Of a stretch of 64,000 nt of DNA, positions 1 through 9,369 are shown piece by piece. Location of the stretch: assembly GCA_944323075.1 (NCBI GenBank), contig CALURC010000001.1, forward strand, positions 62,001 to 126,000, given 5' to 3'. The DNA is from an uncultured Alistipes sp. (lineage in GTDB: Bacteria > Bacteroidota > Bacteroidia > Bacteroidales > Rikenellaceae). Position 1 is the first letter of the stretch, and every line of letters begins with the position of its first letter. The notes under the pieces were generated by a model. The model saw only the letters and a program-made list of their open reading frames with translations. It was not told where the DNA came from and did no database searches. A program made the position numbers and the translations under genes.

Positions 1-828
1 AAAAACTCCCGACAACAAATCACCGCCCTCGGGAAAGAACGAAACCGAATATTCATCTTTCGAAACATTATCGAAATAGAATGAGGTTTCATACTCCATG
101 CTTTCGTCATCAAATTTTACATCGACCCGCACAAGATCGCCCGAAAAATCGCGATTAGCCACTTCCAATACGCCCTCAGCGTCAGTAACCCCTTGTCCTT
201 CAATAACTCTATCACCAGAATGAATCGTATAGACAATCTTTGTTTCGTCATAAGGAGTACCTCCACCTTGATAGAAACGGACTTTCATCGTCCCGTTTTC
301 ATTCGCATCGGGTCGTTCAATTACTTCAGATAGAATATCGTTCGCTATTGAATTTCCAATTTTGATATTTCTATAATAGAAAAAATCCGGATCCCAATTT
401 TTCATCCAAGAAGAGTACCCCCTCAGATAATAGTCTCCAGCAGGAAGTGTTGCTGGTAATGGAAAGACGCCCCGAAATCCGACAATCGTATCACGTTTAT
501 ATTTATACCGATACAATACCGAATCTCCTCGATCTACCAGCTCCAGATAGATATAATTGCTTGGACTATTGTCTCGATGGGTAATAGCATTTAACAGATA
601 ACCTTTGAACCAGATATTTTCTCCTGCTCCATAATAAGATTTATCCAAATGCAAATAGAGTTTCTCCTGAGGTGTTTTTCCCACTTCCTCAAAATAGTCT
701 GAAAACACCTTTCCAATAGAATCCTGAGACGCACCTTTAGAAAACAAACAAAAAAACAAGAATGTACTTGTACATAATAAAAATTTCCCTGCTGTTCTAA
801 AAAAGAACTTTATTTTAACTGTATCCAT
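1..828 (-). CDS. Secreted MG2-like surface protein, C-terminal part beyond the window
   Basis: The first 276 codons of a gene that runs off the left edge; the frame is open to base 1. It starts at ATG 826-828 with a signal peptide (basic start, hydrophobic stretch at about residues 14-30). The mature N-terminus carries the pattern EKLYLHLDKSYYGAGENIWF at about residues 51-70, followed by beta-rich sequence. This pattern is typical of large Bacteroidota cell-surface proteins with macroglobulin-like MG2 domains, many of which continue into a TonB-plug-like or carboxypeptidase-regulatory domain. Those domains cannot be seen here. The function of such proteins is largely unknown. The family call rests on the N-terminal pattern only. 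Confidence 0.7.
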   Translation of the reverse strand, partial: MDTVKIKFFFRTAGKFLLCTSTFLFFCLFSKGASQDSIGKVFSDYFEEVGKTPQEKLYLHLDKSYYGAGENIWFKGYLLNAITHRDNSPSNYIYLELVDRGDSVLYRYKYKRDTIVGFRGVFPLPATLPAGDYYLRGYSSWMKNWDPDFFYYRNIKIGNSIANDILSEVIERPDANENGTMKVRFYQGGGTPYDETKIVYTIHSGDRVIEGQGVTDAEGVLEVANRDFSGDLVRVDVKFDDESMEYETSFYFDNVSKDEYSVSFFPEGGDLLSGVF

Positions 829-860
829 AAGCAGCACTCTTATTTGATTTACATTTATTA

Positions 861-868
861 CAAATTTA
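861..868 (-). promoter_or_regulatory. -7 promoter element of the MG2-like gene
   Basis: On the minus strand the sequence reads TAAATTTG, a perfect TAnnTTTG. A TTTG lies 20 bases upstream (889-892), which matches the usual Bacteroidota -33/-7 spacing. The gene start at 828 is about 33 bases downstream of the box. Confidence 0.6.
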
Positions 869-1039
869 ATTTTTTTATTACATAAAAACAAATTCTTTCT
901 TCAAATAAATCCAAAAAACACAAATTGTCATTTTACACAAAATATTAAAATTACAAAAAACACAACTAAAGAACAGACTATAGCTGTAAAAAACAGCAAC
1001 CATAAACTTGTAGAAATCAGAATTAACGTATATTTAGGA

Positions 1040-1047
1040 TAATTTTG
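1040..1047 (+). promoter_or_regulatory. -7 promoter element of the Gfo/Idh/MocA gene
   Basis: TAATTTTG matches TAnnTTTG. The box covers an alternative TTG codon at 1045, so translation must begin further downstream, at ATG 1090. Confidence 0.55.
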
Positions 1048-1089
1048 TCTGACATTTCATTGAACAACTATAACAAAAAACAGATACTT

Positions 1090-2124
1090 ATGCCCATCAA
1101 AACAGGAATTGCCGCATACGGCCTGTCGGGACAGGTCTTTCATGCACCGTTTATATCTGCCCATCCTGGGTTCGAGCTGACCGCAGCCGTAGAACGCCAC
1201 AACAAACGCATCGAAACCGATTACCCCGGAGTCCGCTCGGTCGAATCGTTCGAGGAGATGCTACGAATGGACGAAATCGAACTGATCGTCGTCAATACGC
1301 CAGACGCTACCCACTTCGACATGTGCCGACGAGCACTCGAGGCCGGAAAACACGTCATCGTCGAAAAACCGTTTGTCGCCTCCACATCCGAAGCCGAAAC
1401 CTTGATCGAAATAGCCGAAAAACGTGGCCTGTTGCTTACTGTTTATCAGAACCGCCGCTGGGATAACGATTTTCTGACCGTCCGCAAAATAATCGACAGC
1501 GGCGAACTCGGACGTGTCGTCGAATTTCAGTCGTCCTTTCAGCGTTTTCGCTCTGCATTGGCCCAGTCAGCATGGAAAGAGGAGCCCGGACCAAGTCGGG
1601 TAGGGATCACCAGAAATTTAGTCTCACACCTCTGCGACCAAGCCGTAGTTCTGTTCGGGATGCCTCAGAAGCTATGGGCGACATTAGGTCATCTGCGTGA
1701 CGGAAGCCGAATCGACGATTACAGTTTAGCCGTTTTGCTGTACCCCCAACTGAAAGTCATGTTGCGAGCCAGCATGCTGGTCCGCGAAGAGGCCCCGCGA
1801 TTCGCCGTACATGGAACAAAGGGCTCGTATGTCAAATTCGGAACCGACCCGCAGGAACATCTGTTGCGGTACGAAAAAGCCACTCCGTCCTGTTCCGTAT
1901 GGTGCACTGAGCAAGAATCGGAGTGGGGAATTCTGAACACTGAATCGGGGAGAGCTCCCTATCCATCCGTAGCCGGAAACTACATGCATTTCTACGACAA
2001 CATTTACGACGTCATTCGCAAGGGGAAACCAGCTGAAATCACCCACACCGAAATGATGAACGACATCCGAATTCTCGACGCCATCTTCGAGAGCGATCGG
2101 ACCGGAATGACGATCTCCTTCTAA
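1090..2124 (+). CDS. Gfo/Idh/MocA family oxidoreductase
   Basis: A cytoplasmic NAD(P)-dependent sugar or cyclitol oxidoreductase; the substrate cannot be told from sequence. The N-terminal Rossmann fold opens with GIAAYGLSGQVFHAPF. The family hallmark EKPF sits in GKHVIVEKPFVAS at about residue 93, and the C-terminal alpha/beta domain follows. The length of 344 aa is usual. ATG 1090 is chosen over an in-frame TTG at 1045 because the TTG lies inside the -7 promoter box, and because the family fold begins right after the ATG. The gene stands alone and is convergent with the TonB receptor gene downstream. Confidence 0.88.
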   Translation: MPIKTGIAAYGLSGQVFHAPFISAHPGFELTAAVERHNKRIETDYPGVRSVESFEEMLRMDEIELIVVNTPDATHFDMCRRALEAGKHVIVEKPFVASTSEAETLIEIAEKRGLLLTVYQNRRWDNDFLTVRKIIDSGELGRVVEFQSSFQRFRSALAQSAWKEEPGPSRVGITRNLVSHLCDQAVVLFGMPQKLWATLGHLRDGSRIDDYSLAVLLYPQLKVMLRASMLVREEAPRFAVHGTKGSYVKFGTDPQEHLLRYEKATPSCSVWCTEQESEWGILNTESGRAPYPSVAGNYMHFYDNIYDVIRKGKPAEITHTEMMNDIRILDAIFESDRTGMTISF

Positions 2125-2165
2125 TACATACCTTCATATACCAATCGGTCGGAAAGAAATATTCC

Positions 2166-2206
2166 ACAAAAAACGACCGCCGAGACACTATGCTTCGGCG
2201 GTCGTT
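2166..2206 (-). terminator. Rho-independent terminator of the TonB receptor gene
   Basis: An 11-bp perfect stem (2172-2182 paired with 2196-2206). On the minus strand a run of T follows it (2166-2173 reads as A on the plus strand). The plus-strand side has no T run, so it serves the minus-strand gene ending at 2260. Confidence 0.75.
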
Positions 2207-2259
2207 CCACACACTACTAAAAACTACATTATAAAAAAATGCTCTTATCTCTGTTCTAA

Positions 2260-5136
2260 TTAGAACAACGGCATCGGTCCTCCACCCGGAGGCGGTCCCA
2301 TAGGCCGACCACCCTCATGAGGCGGTCTAGACCGGAAATCGCCACCTTCAGCCGGTTGACCATATCTCCGGCCATCTTTACCTTTGAAGTTTTTCAGATT
2401 GTACACAAAGCTGATACAAACGTAACGGCCCAAGACATTGGAAGTCACGTTCTGAATATAGTTTTCGCTAACAATCCGGGAAAAACTTTTATTCTGATTC
2501 AAGATATCGTTAATCTGAACATTTATCTCACCCCGCTGATTCTTAAAAAGTTTTTTTCCGATGCTGGCATTGAGCAGGAAATACTCTTCGGTAAACTTGT
2601 CGGTCACACCGCGGTATTTCATATAACTGCCGTTGGCCCGAAGCGTGATCCCTTTCCACGTCTCCCAAACGATACGGCCGGTTCCCACTCCGTTGAAATA
2701 CTCGTTGTTGGAGGTCGAATGGGCTATGTTGTACCCCGCGTTATAGGAGAACGAAAAATCGAGTTTATCGATGTTGCTGCCGATCGTAATTCCTCCGGTA
2801 TACGAAGTTGTCGTAGTCGTACTCCGCACCAAATTATAAATCGTTGGAGTGGCATTGTAAGATACACGTGCATCGAAATTCAGGTTACTCATCAACCATT
2901 TGACCGGAAGTCCATAGCTTACTCCTCCCGATACGTTCCAATATCCATCCAGATTGACCGGGCGTGAGTATTGTGCTCCCTGATCCAACGTGACAATCGT
3001 ATTTCCGGCATCGTCTTTCACCTCGTAACCGTTGGCAGATGCCCGTTCCACGGAGTTGGCTATATAATTACTTTGGGTCGAACCGTTCAACATCACCATG
3101 AACGTACGTCCTTTTTGTACATCTACACGTCGATAGTGTATATTCATGTTGTTCGAATAGACCGGTTGCAAGTGAGGGTTACCCTGCGAAATGAACAACG
3201 GATTGGAAACATCCAGAACATTCTGCAACTGAGTTACCGACGGATTGCTCGTTTTCGAATTCATCCGGATCCGCAACATATTGCTCGGATTGAACCGCAA
3301 CTGAAGCATCGCCATATAGACCACATTGTTGAACGAAGCATCCATCTGGTCCTTAGCCGAAGTGGGGAAGACCTGATCTCCGGTCAATGTCGAACGTTGA
3401 TAGTTGATATTCGTAACGAACATAGTCTTATCGGTATGGTACCTCAACCCTGGTCCCACTCGATGGATCAAATAACCGCTGTTGTACGTATTGGACAGAC
3501 TATCCAGAAAGAGATCGCCCGGCAGTTCATAAGAGCGTTTGTCGCGATCGGAATAGTTGTACGAGATCTGGTAATTGGCCAATAACTGTACACGATCCGA
3601 AATCGGTTCCGAGTAAGAGATTCTACCGCTCACGTTGTAGCCACTCGAATGGTTCATGATATACTGATTCAACAGTGAGGTCGAATCAGGATTCAAATAC
3701 CGAGTCAGGGAGTACTGTGTATTGTCCTGATCGTTCTTCGAAAGACCTCCATCGACAGACATCATCAAGACCCGACCGTCGCGGCCCCCGAATTTGTGCA
3801 TATAGATCAAACTTCCCGAAAGATTGTATCCGAAAGCATCCGCATCGTTTGTACTCCTGAACACATTCAGCAATGCATTTTCTACTCCACTCGTCGTTGA
3901 AGTGGATGATGTATCGGAACTGAACGCATTGTTCGTCTGAAAACGAAGCGTCGGGCGGAACATGATCGTATTGTTGCTGTCGATTTTATATTCGATCCGT
4001 CCGTTGATTCTGTGGTTAAAGTTCTTTGAGTCATCCCGGGCCCGATCTTCGTAAAACTGTTGCGAGAAATACTCCCTTTCAGTCAAAGATTCAGTAATAT
4101 TCTGGGAGGAATTGAACAGATAGCTGGCCTCAACGCGAATCTTCTCATCAAGCCACTGATTGGCATAGTTGATGCCAAAGGATTGTACCGTCGAGACTCC
4201 ACTCTGGTTACCAACCATCATTCCGCCGACACCACCTCTACGTCGCCCGCCGGAACCGATCACCCCCATCAGGTCATCGATACCGAAATTCTGCTGATTG
4301 ACATTATTGGCCATTCCGAGCAACGTCAAACGACGGTTCTCCTTAAAAAGGTTCAAACTCGCACTGACGTTATACAGGTCATTGAATCCGTAACCGGCAT
4401 AAAAACGGCCAAACTGAGCGTGGTCAATTCCTCCGTGTGTCACCACATTGATTGCTTTGTAGCTCTCTCCATCATCAACCCCGCTGAACTCGGCTTGATC
4501 GCTCTGTTTATCCAAAACCTCAACCTTATCGATCACTTCGGCCGGAAGGTTCCGAATCGCCGTCGTCACATCATCTCCAAAAAACTCCTTTCCGTCTATC
4601 AACAATTTCTTCACCTCCTCGCCTTGGGCCTCTACAGCACCTCCATCGACCTTTATGCCCGGCATTTTCGAGAGCAGCTGTTCGGTCGTTGCGTCCTGTG
4701 CCACCTTGAAAGCTCCTGCATTATAGACCAATGTATCGCCTTTTTGTGTCGTCCGCATGGTAATACCTTCGACTACGACCTCATCAATCTGTTTCACATC
4801 AATCTGCATCGTTATGGTCCCCAGATCCGAATTTTTCTTCGAAACCTCGACATTTGCCGTGTATGGTTTCAATCCGAGATAGGTAATCCGAAGGTCATAA
4901 GCCCCCGCAGTAAGTGCCGGTAACGTAAAAACGCCTGTTTTATCGGACGAAACATAACGTTTTTGACCTCCATTACTCGACACATACTCCACAATGGCTC
5001 CAATAACAGGATCACCCGTCGATCCATCGATCACTTTACCCTTCACATCAAATTTGCTCTGAGCGAATACGGAAACGCTTCCAAGTATCCATACACAGGC
5101 AATCAAAAAAGACTTCAGTACAAATGTGTTCTTCAT
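2260..5136 (-). CDS. TonB-dependent outer-membrane receptor, OMP_b-brl_3 type
   Basis: A 958-aa outer-membrane beta-barrel. It has a signal peptide ending near VSVFAQ (residue 26), a carboxypeptidase-regulatory-like Ig domain (about 28-112), a plug-like region (about 125-230, with the LSKMPGIKVDGG motif), and a long aromatic-rich barrel. It lacks the SusC signature and has no SusD partner, so it is not a classical glycan SusCD transporter. The OMP_b-brl_3 family is abundant in Bacteroidota, and its substrates are mostly unknown. The C-terminus is unusual: after the last barrel strand (SFVYNL) come about 40 residues rich in Gly, Pro and Arg. The gene is monocistronic, with its own promoter and terminator. 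Confidence 0.85.
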   Translation of the reverse strand: MKNTFVLKSFLIACVWILGSVSVFAQSKFDVKGKVIDGSTGDPVIGAIVEYVSSNGGQKRYVSSDKTGVFTLPALTAGAYDLRITYLGLKPYTANVEVSKKNSDLGTITMQIDVKQIDEVVVEGITMRTTQKGDTLVYNAGAFKVAQDATTEQLLSKMPGIKVDGGAVEAQGEEVKKLLIDGKEFFGDDVTTAIRNLPAEVIDKVEVLDKQSDQAEFSGVDDGESYKAINVVTHGGIDHAQFGRFYAGYGFNDLYNVSASLNLFKENRRLTLLGMANNVNQQNFGIDDLMGVIGSGGRRRGGVGGMMVGNQSGVSTVQSFGINYANQWLDEKIRVEASYLFNSSQNITESLTEREYFSQQFYEDRARDDSKNFNHRINGRIEYKIDSNNTIMFRPTLRFQTNNAFSSDTSSTSTTSGVENALLNVFRSTNDADAFGYNLSGSLIYMHKFGGRDGRVLMMSVDGGLSKNDQDNTQYSLTRYLNPDSTSLLNQYIMNHSSGYNVSGRISYSEPISDRVQLLANYQISYNYSDRDKRSYELPGDLFLDSLSNTYNSGYLIHRVGPGLRYHTDKTMFVTNINYQRSTLTGDQVFPTSAKDQMDASFNNVVYMAMLQLRFNPSNMLRIRMNSKTSNPSVTQLQNVLDVSNPLFISQGNPHLQPVYSNNMNIHYRRVDVQKGRTFMVMLNGSTQSNYIANSVERASANGYEVKDDAGNTIVTLDQGAQYSRPVNLDGYWNVSGGVSYGLPVKWLMSNLNFDARVSYNATPTIYNLVRSTTTTTSYTGGITIGSNIDKLDFSFSYNAGYNIAHSTSNNEYFNGVGTGRIVWETWKGITLRANGSYMKYRGVTDKFTEEYFLLNASIGKKLFKNQRGEINVQINDILNQNKSFSRIVSENYIQNVTSNVLGRYVCISFVYNLKNFKGKDGRRYGQPAEGGDFRSRPPHEGGRPMGPPPGGGPMPLF

Positions 5137-5161
5137 TGTGATTTTTCAAAAGATTACAAGA

Positions 5162-5169
5162 CAAAAATA
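5162..5169 (-). promoter_or_regulatory. -7 promoter element of the TonB receptor gene
   Basis: The minus strand reads TATTTTTG, a perfect TAnnTTTG, 26 bases upstream of the start codon at 5136. No convincing -33 TTTG is seen. Confidence 0.55.
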
Positions 5170-5233
5170 AATCTCTTGTTCCAATTCCTATGAATATCTC
5201 CGGTCAAACGGAAAATGTAACGGGTGAAACGAC

Positions 5234-5260
5234 CAAGGGCCGTCTATTCGACGGCCCTTG
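5234..5260 (-). terminator. Hairpin after the phosphodiesterase gene
   Basis: An 11-bp perfect GC-rich stem (5234-5244 with 5250-5260) and a 5-base loop, 36 bases past the stop of the gene ending at 5297. No T run follows, so it may be a weak terminator or an RNA-stabilising hairpin. Confidence 0.4.
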
Positions 5261-5296
5261 CATCCATAAGTTCGGTTACCACGATCCTTTTCCCCG

Positions 5297-6205
5297 CTAT
5301 TCGAACACCGACATGACCGGACGCCCGATCCACACCTGCGGCTGCTCGATCGAGAAGATATATCCGACCGTCGGGGCTGTGTCGAACACCATAACACTCT
5401 CCTGTATCTCGTGCCCCCGGGCAATTCCCTTGCCCCAAACCACAAACGGCGTCTCCATTTCGGCCATCGAAATGCTGCCGTGACCTTTACCGATTCCGCC
5501 ATGATCCGCCGTAAAGAAAACTATCGCCTCATCGATCATACCGTTCTCTTCGAGTGTTTTCAATACACGCCCCACATAACTATCGATCACCTTACACATC
5601 TCGAAATACTCGTCGCTTTCCCATCCTATGCTGTGACCGACCCCATCAGGCTCATTGAAAGCAATGAACGTAAAATCGGGCTTACGGGTTGCGAGATAAT
5701 AGCACATACTGTCAACCAGAGCCGCATCATCCGAAGCATCGTAATTGATATCGACCACTTGCTGTTCGTACAAACGACCGATCGTCGACCAGTTATATCC
5801 ACAGGCCATAACGGCATCGGGACGCACCTCATGAATAGCCCCGCAAATTCCGGGAAACAGACCGTATTTTCCGATCACACGCGACGGCAGGTCGGGAACC
5901 TCGCTGCCCCATGTCGTGTATCCGTGCAACTCGGGACCCGCCCCCATCAACATGGAAGCCCAGTTGACCGCACTCGACGATGGCAACACGCTCCGTCTCT
6001 CAAGCGTATAACTTCCCTCACGCATCAGCTTTTCAATATTCGGGAAGGCTCCGGGATGGGCACGGACAACCGCCGAGCTAAAACCGTCGCTTCCAATCAA
6101 AACAACGTACCGTGCCTTTTGAGCCTGACACTTTTTCCCTTTGGCCGACACTTCCGTAACAAATGCCGCCGTCAAAATCAACAATCCGACAAATAATCTT
6201 TTCAT
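5297..6205 (-). CDS. Secreted type I phosphodiesterase / alkaline phosphatase superfamily protein
   Basis: A 302-aa exported hydrolase with a signal peptide ending near VSAKG. It belongs to the alkaline-phosphatase superfamily, nucleotide pyrophosphatase/phosphodiesterase branch. Visible metal and nucleophile elements are GSDGF at about residue 33, the nucleophile region LPSSSAVNWASM at about residues 74-85, the FNEPDGVGHSIGW metal site at about residues 183-195, and TADHGGIGKGHG at about residues 233-244. It therefore probably hydrolyses phosphodiester or phosphomonoester bonds in the periplasm; the substrate is unknown. It is shorter than typical family members (about 400 aa), but all core motifs are present. 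It lies 63 bases downstream of the LytTR regulator and may share that transcript. Confidence 0.85.
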   Translation of the reverse strand: MKRLFVGLLILTAAFVTEVSAKGKKCQAQKARYVVLIGSDGFSSAVVRAHPGAFPNIEKLMREGSYTLERRSVLPSSSAVNWASMLMGAGPELHGYTTWGSEVPDLPSRVIGKYGLFPGICGAIHEVRPDAVMACGYNWSTIGRLYEQQVVDINYDASDDAALVDSMCYYLATRKPDFTFIAFNEPDGVGHSIGWESDEYFEMCKVIDSYVGRVLKTLEENGMIDEAIVFFTADHGGIGKGHGSISMAEMETPFVVWGKGIARGHEIQESVMVFDTAPTVGYIFSIEQPQVWIGRPVMSVFE

Positions 6206-6268
6206 ACTCTTCCATTTAGGTTATCGGTCCTTTTTTATTTCTCCGGAGTTCACTTTTCTCTCCATGTA

Positions 6269-7015
6269 TCAGATTCCAACAAACCACTTCTTAAAATCCG
6301 GAACACGGGCTTTGCTAATCACGATCCTCTCTGGAGTCTTGACACAGAGGTTCAGCTGCAAACGGCTTCCGAACCATACCGACAAATCGCTAACGGCCTT
6401 CCGAGAAATGATAAACTGTCGATTAGCCCGATAAAACTCCGTATCCGACAACTGGCCCATCAGCGTATCGAGCGAACGGTCCATCGGGAAATTCCGGCCG
6501 TCGAACGTATAAGCCGACACCTTCTCATCTGCCGTATAAAAATAGGCAATATCCTCCGTCATCAGCGGAACGAGTTTATCCCGAACCGGAATCAAAAAGC
6601 TATGGGCCCGAGCCGTCAGAAAGCGCTGGGTCTGTTCGACATACTCTGCTTTTTCGTGCCCCGAAAACCGCTTTAATTTCTCTATGGCTCGTTGCAACTC
6701 CTCGCGTTTGATCGGTTTGAGAATATAGTCAATGCTGTTGACCTTAAAAGCAGCCAGTGCGTAACGGTCGTAAGCCGTCGTAAATACGATCGGACAAGCT
6801 ACATCGACCTGCTCGAAAATCTTGAATGCCTCGCCGTCGGCCAAATGAATATCCATAAAAACGATGTCGGGCAACGGATTACTGCGTATCCACTGGATCG
6901 TATCCACCACCGTATCGATCACCGTCAAAACCTCAATCGTCGGGTCTATTTCCCGCAAAAGGGCTTTCAGATTGGTCGCTGCTGCCGTTTCATCCTCAAT
7001 AATTAGCGCTTTCAT
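6269..7015 (-). CDS. LytTR-family response regulator
   Basis: A 248-aa response regulator: an N-terminal receiver with the acidic pair in MKALIIEDE, the phospho-acceptor Asp in DIVFMDIHLADG (about residue 56) and the conserved Lys in YILKPIKREE, then a C-terminal LytTR DNA-binding domain from about residue 138 (LIPVRDKLVPLM to the end). The start is set at ATG 7013-7015, because an upstream in-frame start at 7072 would add 19 residues with no receiver-fold similarity and would overlap the neighbouring gene. It follows the glycosidase gene by 4 bases, and that gene follows the histidine kinase by 25 bases. The three are almost surely one operon, with the kinase at 9370 as partner. Confidence 0.92.
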   Translation of the reverse strand: MKALIIEDETAAATNLKALLREIDPTIEVLTVIDTVVDTIQWIRSNPLPDIVFMDIHLADGEAFKIFEQVDVACPIVFTTAYDRYALAAFKVNSIDYILKPIKREELQRAIEKLKRFSGHEKAEYVEQTQRFLTARAHSFLIPVRDKLVPLMTEDIAYFYTADEKVSAYTFDGRNFPMDRSLDTLMGQLSDTEFYRANRQFIISRKAVSDLSVWFGSRLQLNLCVKTPERIVISKARVPDFKKWFVGI

Positions 7016-7019
7016 AAAA

Positions 7020-9344
7020 TTATATCTGATCTGTCTTTTCTTCCTGATCATTGAGCCACCGATCCACATCATGCAGGTTGATCAACTTCTCGACCAAATC
7101 CTGCGGAATATAAAAATAGTGGTTCGATGACTCATAACCGATCGTCGCATCATTCCGGACAATCGGCAGCAACCGTTCGGTCACCTCCCGTTCCTGCTGA
7201 ACAGCCTGCCGCATCGTTGCGAGACACTCATTTCGCTCTTGCGGACTCTTCGCTGCCTCCATCCGGTTTCGCGCATCCACAAAACGGGCCTGATTGGCCG
7301 AAGAAGCACAATGAATGGCAACCGCTCGAGCCCGTCCGAGATCGATCGTCAACTGCTTTCTTTGTTCTCCACGAGCCTTGAGTAGCGCCTGCTCCAACAA
7401 CTCACACCCCTGCTCGAAACCTTCGGCCACACACTCCATCTGACCGATAAAAACCTCTGCAGGAAAGACCGACCGCCAATTATCCAAAGCGTCGTACGGA
7501 ATCCCTACCATACTGGCCGGCCATCCGGTTGGCTCCGTATAGAACGGATTGGCCGGACCCATGTGCTGTGGCCCTGAATATAAAGTCAAACCGTGATAGG
7601 GGAACTCTTCAAAAGCCTCCGAAAAGAGCTTCCATGCCTCACGGACAAGTGGAGCAGCTTCCGCTCCGTAATATTTCTCGGCAAGATGCGACAACGCCTG
7701 CTCTTCACCGTTGGCCATACTCGACTCAAAAAGCTCCAGAGACACCGACGGATAACCGCCGAGACTCCAGCTCAACATCACTCCGTCGGTCGATACGGCC
7801 GCCAGATTTTTCGCATGGCGGGCCACCAAATCGAGTACGGGCATTGACGGAACGACCGCCATCTCCCACGATGCATTGACTTGTACTTTTGCCACGGTTT
7901 TCAGCCCGGCTTTTTTAGCCATTTCCCAATGGCTCAAAGCCCTGGGTCCGGGGCCTACGGCCGACAACGCATATTCGCCCACAGCTGTCGACACTCCTCC
8001 ACGCTCAATCGGCAACGACCATTCGCTCACCGACATCAACCAACATGATTTCGGCAGCCTCGAAATAATCTCCTCGGCATAAGCGTCGTTCCATCCCCAA
8101 TCCCACACCAGCACTTTAGCATCGGGAGCGGCCCGTTTGACTCCGGCGGTTATCGCCTGATTGACCCCGACAATCAGATCGGCATACGACCGGTTCCGGC
8201 ACCGTTCGCAACTCTGCTGTCCGCCCCGCGAGGCACAGTTTGTCAAATTCTCCGAAGCCGTAATCGTAAAAACACCCCCCAAACCGGGAACCTCACGGAA
8301 AACCCGTTCGACGGAACGTTCCACCCACGGCAAAACGCCGGGTGCCGATGTACACAAAGCCCGTTGCTCCCCCTCGGGTGCACCTACGAGCTGTTGACGG
8401 AGCGAATCGTCAAAAAACGTACGCGGCATGGCCCGCGGCTCGTTCATATAAAGATAAATCCCGATCCCGTATTTGGCAGCTCGGTCGACCAGCCGTTTCA
8501 GTCCTGCAATTCGTTGAGAAGCATCTTTCGCTCCGGGAAAAATTCCGTCGGGGGGCACAAGTTTATTCAGTACGGAGTGCATCCATATCCCGTTAACCCC
8601 CTTTGCAGCAAGACGCTGCAACAATCCTTCGGGGTAGGAGGAGAGCTCCGGATCCATCAGAGGATCGCCGAATGCCGCACAATAGGGATAAATCAATCGC
8701 AAAGCGAAGTCGTCACTCTGTGTGTCATCCGTAGTTGAAGTCACCTCGACGATCGGCTCGGAAAACTCCTCCATAAAGGCAAAGCGAGGCACTTCATTCC
8801 CTTTCCCGAACGCTTTACGCACGATTTTTTTCAGCTCGGCAGCCTGATGTACCATCTCGTCCGTCGGCTCCTCATAACGCAAAGGCTGACAATAGGGTTT
8901 CTTGTATCCAAGTTTTACAAACAGAAAATCGTCCTCGATCAGCCGCCATGCCAACTCCTCTTCCGAAATATCAAGTAACGTCAACAACTGCTCGTAAGGC
9001 AGCAGATGCCAATTCCGCCGCAACACCGTAATATACCCCCATGACGTACTCCATTGTGGCTCAATTTTTTGTTGTGGAGGCAAACCCATCGAAGAGGCCA
9101 ATCTCCGGACATGCTCCACATCGGTTCCCAGAACTTCAGCTAACCGTTTTTCGGGCACGACCGTCCAGTTCCGCCAAACGAAAGCATACTGCCGGCTTGG
9201 GAAATAGGGGTATTCGACAGCCGGTGTTGTTCCTTGTTCATCAGGCAATATCGACTCTGATGAAGGAGCTCCGATTCCAACTGATGTCAGACAAAATAGT
9301 GCAATCGCACACCATACAAAAATCGGCTTCTTCAGATTTTTCAT
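7020..9344 (-). CDS. Secreted glycoside-hydrolase-like TIM-barrel protein
   Basis: A 774-aa exported protein with a signal peptide at residues 1-25. Residues about 57-147 hold two related helical segments, each starting with an RNW motif (WRNWTVVPEKRLAEVLG and RRNWHLLPYEQLLTLL). A TIM-barrel-like region then carries YGIGIYLYMNEPRAMP, ITASENL and a CERC pair. The CERC pair recalls the NCSRC element after the catalytic Asp-Glu in GH20 enzymes such as the one at 16197, so a GH20/GH84-like hexosaminidase fold is plausible. The exact CAZy family is not recognised. It lies between a histidine kinase and a LytTR regulator with gaps of 25 and 4 bases, which suggests the kinase/regulator pair senses or controls its glycan substrate. 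Confidence 0.65.
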   Translation of the reverse strand: MKNLKKPIFVWCAIALFCLTSVGIGAPSSESILPDEQGTTPAVEYPYFPSRQYAFVWRNWTVVPEKRLAEVLGTDVEHVRRLASSMGLPPQQKIEPQWSTSWGYITVLRRNWHLLPYEQLLTLLDISEEELAWRLIEDDFLFVKLGYKKPYCQPLRYEEPTDEMVHQAAELKKIVRKAFGKGNEVPRFAFMEEFSEPIVEVTSTTDDTQSDDFALRLIYPYCAAFGDPLMDPELSSYPEGLLQRLAAKGVNGIWMHSVLNKLVPPDGIFPGAKDASQRIAGLKRLVDRAAKYGIGIYLYMNEPRAMPRTFFDDSLRQQLVGAPEGEQRALCTSAPGVLPWVERSVERVFREVPGLGGVFTITASENLTNCASRGGQQSCERCRNRSYADLIVGVNQAITAGVKRAAPDAKVLVWDWGWNDAYAEEIISRLPKSCWLMSVSEWSLPIERGGVSTAVGEYALSAVGPGPRALSHWEMAKKAGLKTVAKVQVNASWEMAVVPSMPVLDLVARHAKNLAAVSTDGVMLSWSLGGYPSVSLELFESSMANGEEQALSHLAEKYYGAEAAPLVREAWKLFSEAFEEFPYHGLTLYSGPQHMGPANPFYTEPTGWPASMVGIPYDALDNWRSVFPAEVFIGQMECVAEGFEQGCELLEQALLKARGEQRKQLTIDLGRARAVAIHCASSANQARFVDARNRMEAAKSPQERNECLATMRQAVQQEREVTERLLPIVRNDATIGYESSNHYFYIPQDLVEKLINLHDVDRWLNDQEEKTDQI

Positions 9345-9369
9345 AATTTCAGGCTATTGGGTGTATTTA

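Noticed and set aside
2317..4923. Long plus-strand frames opposite the TonB receptor
   Set aside because: They are shadows of the receptor gene, with no signal peptide, family motif or promoter, and the minus-strand protein explains the region fully.
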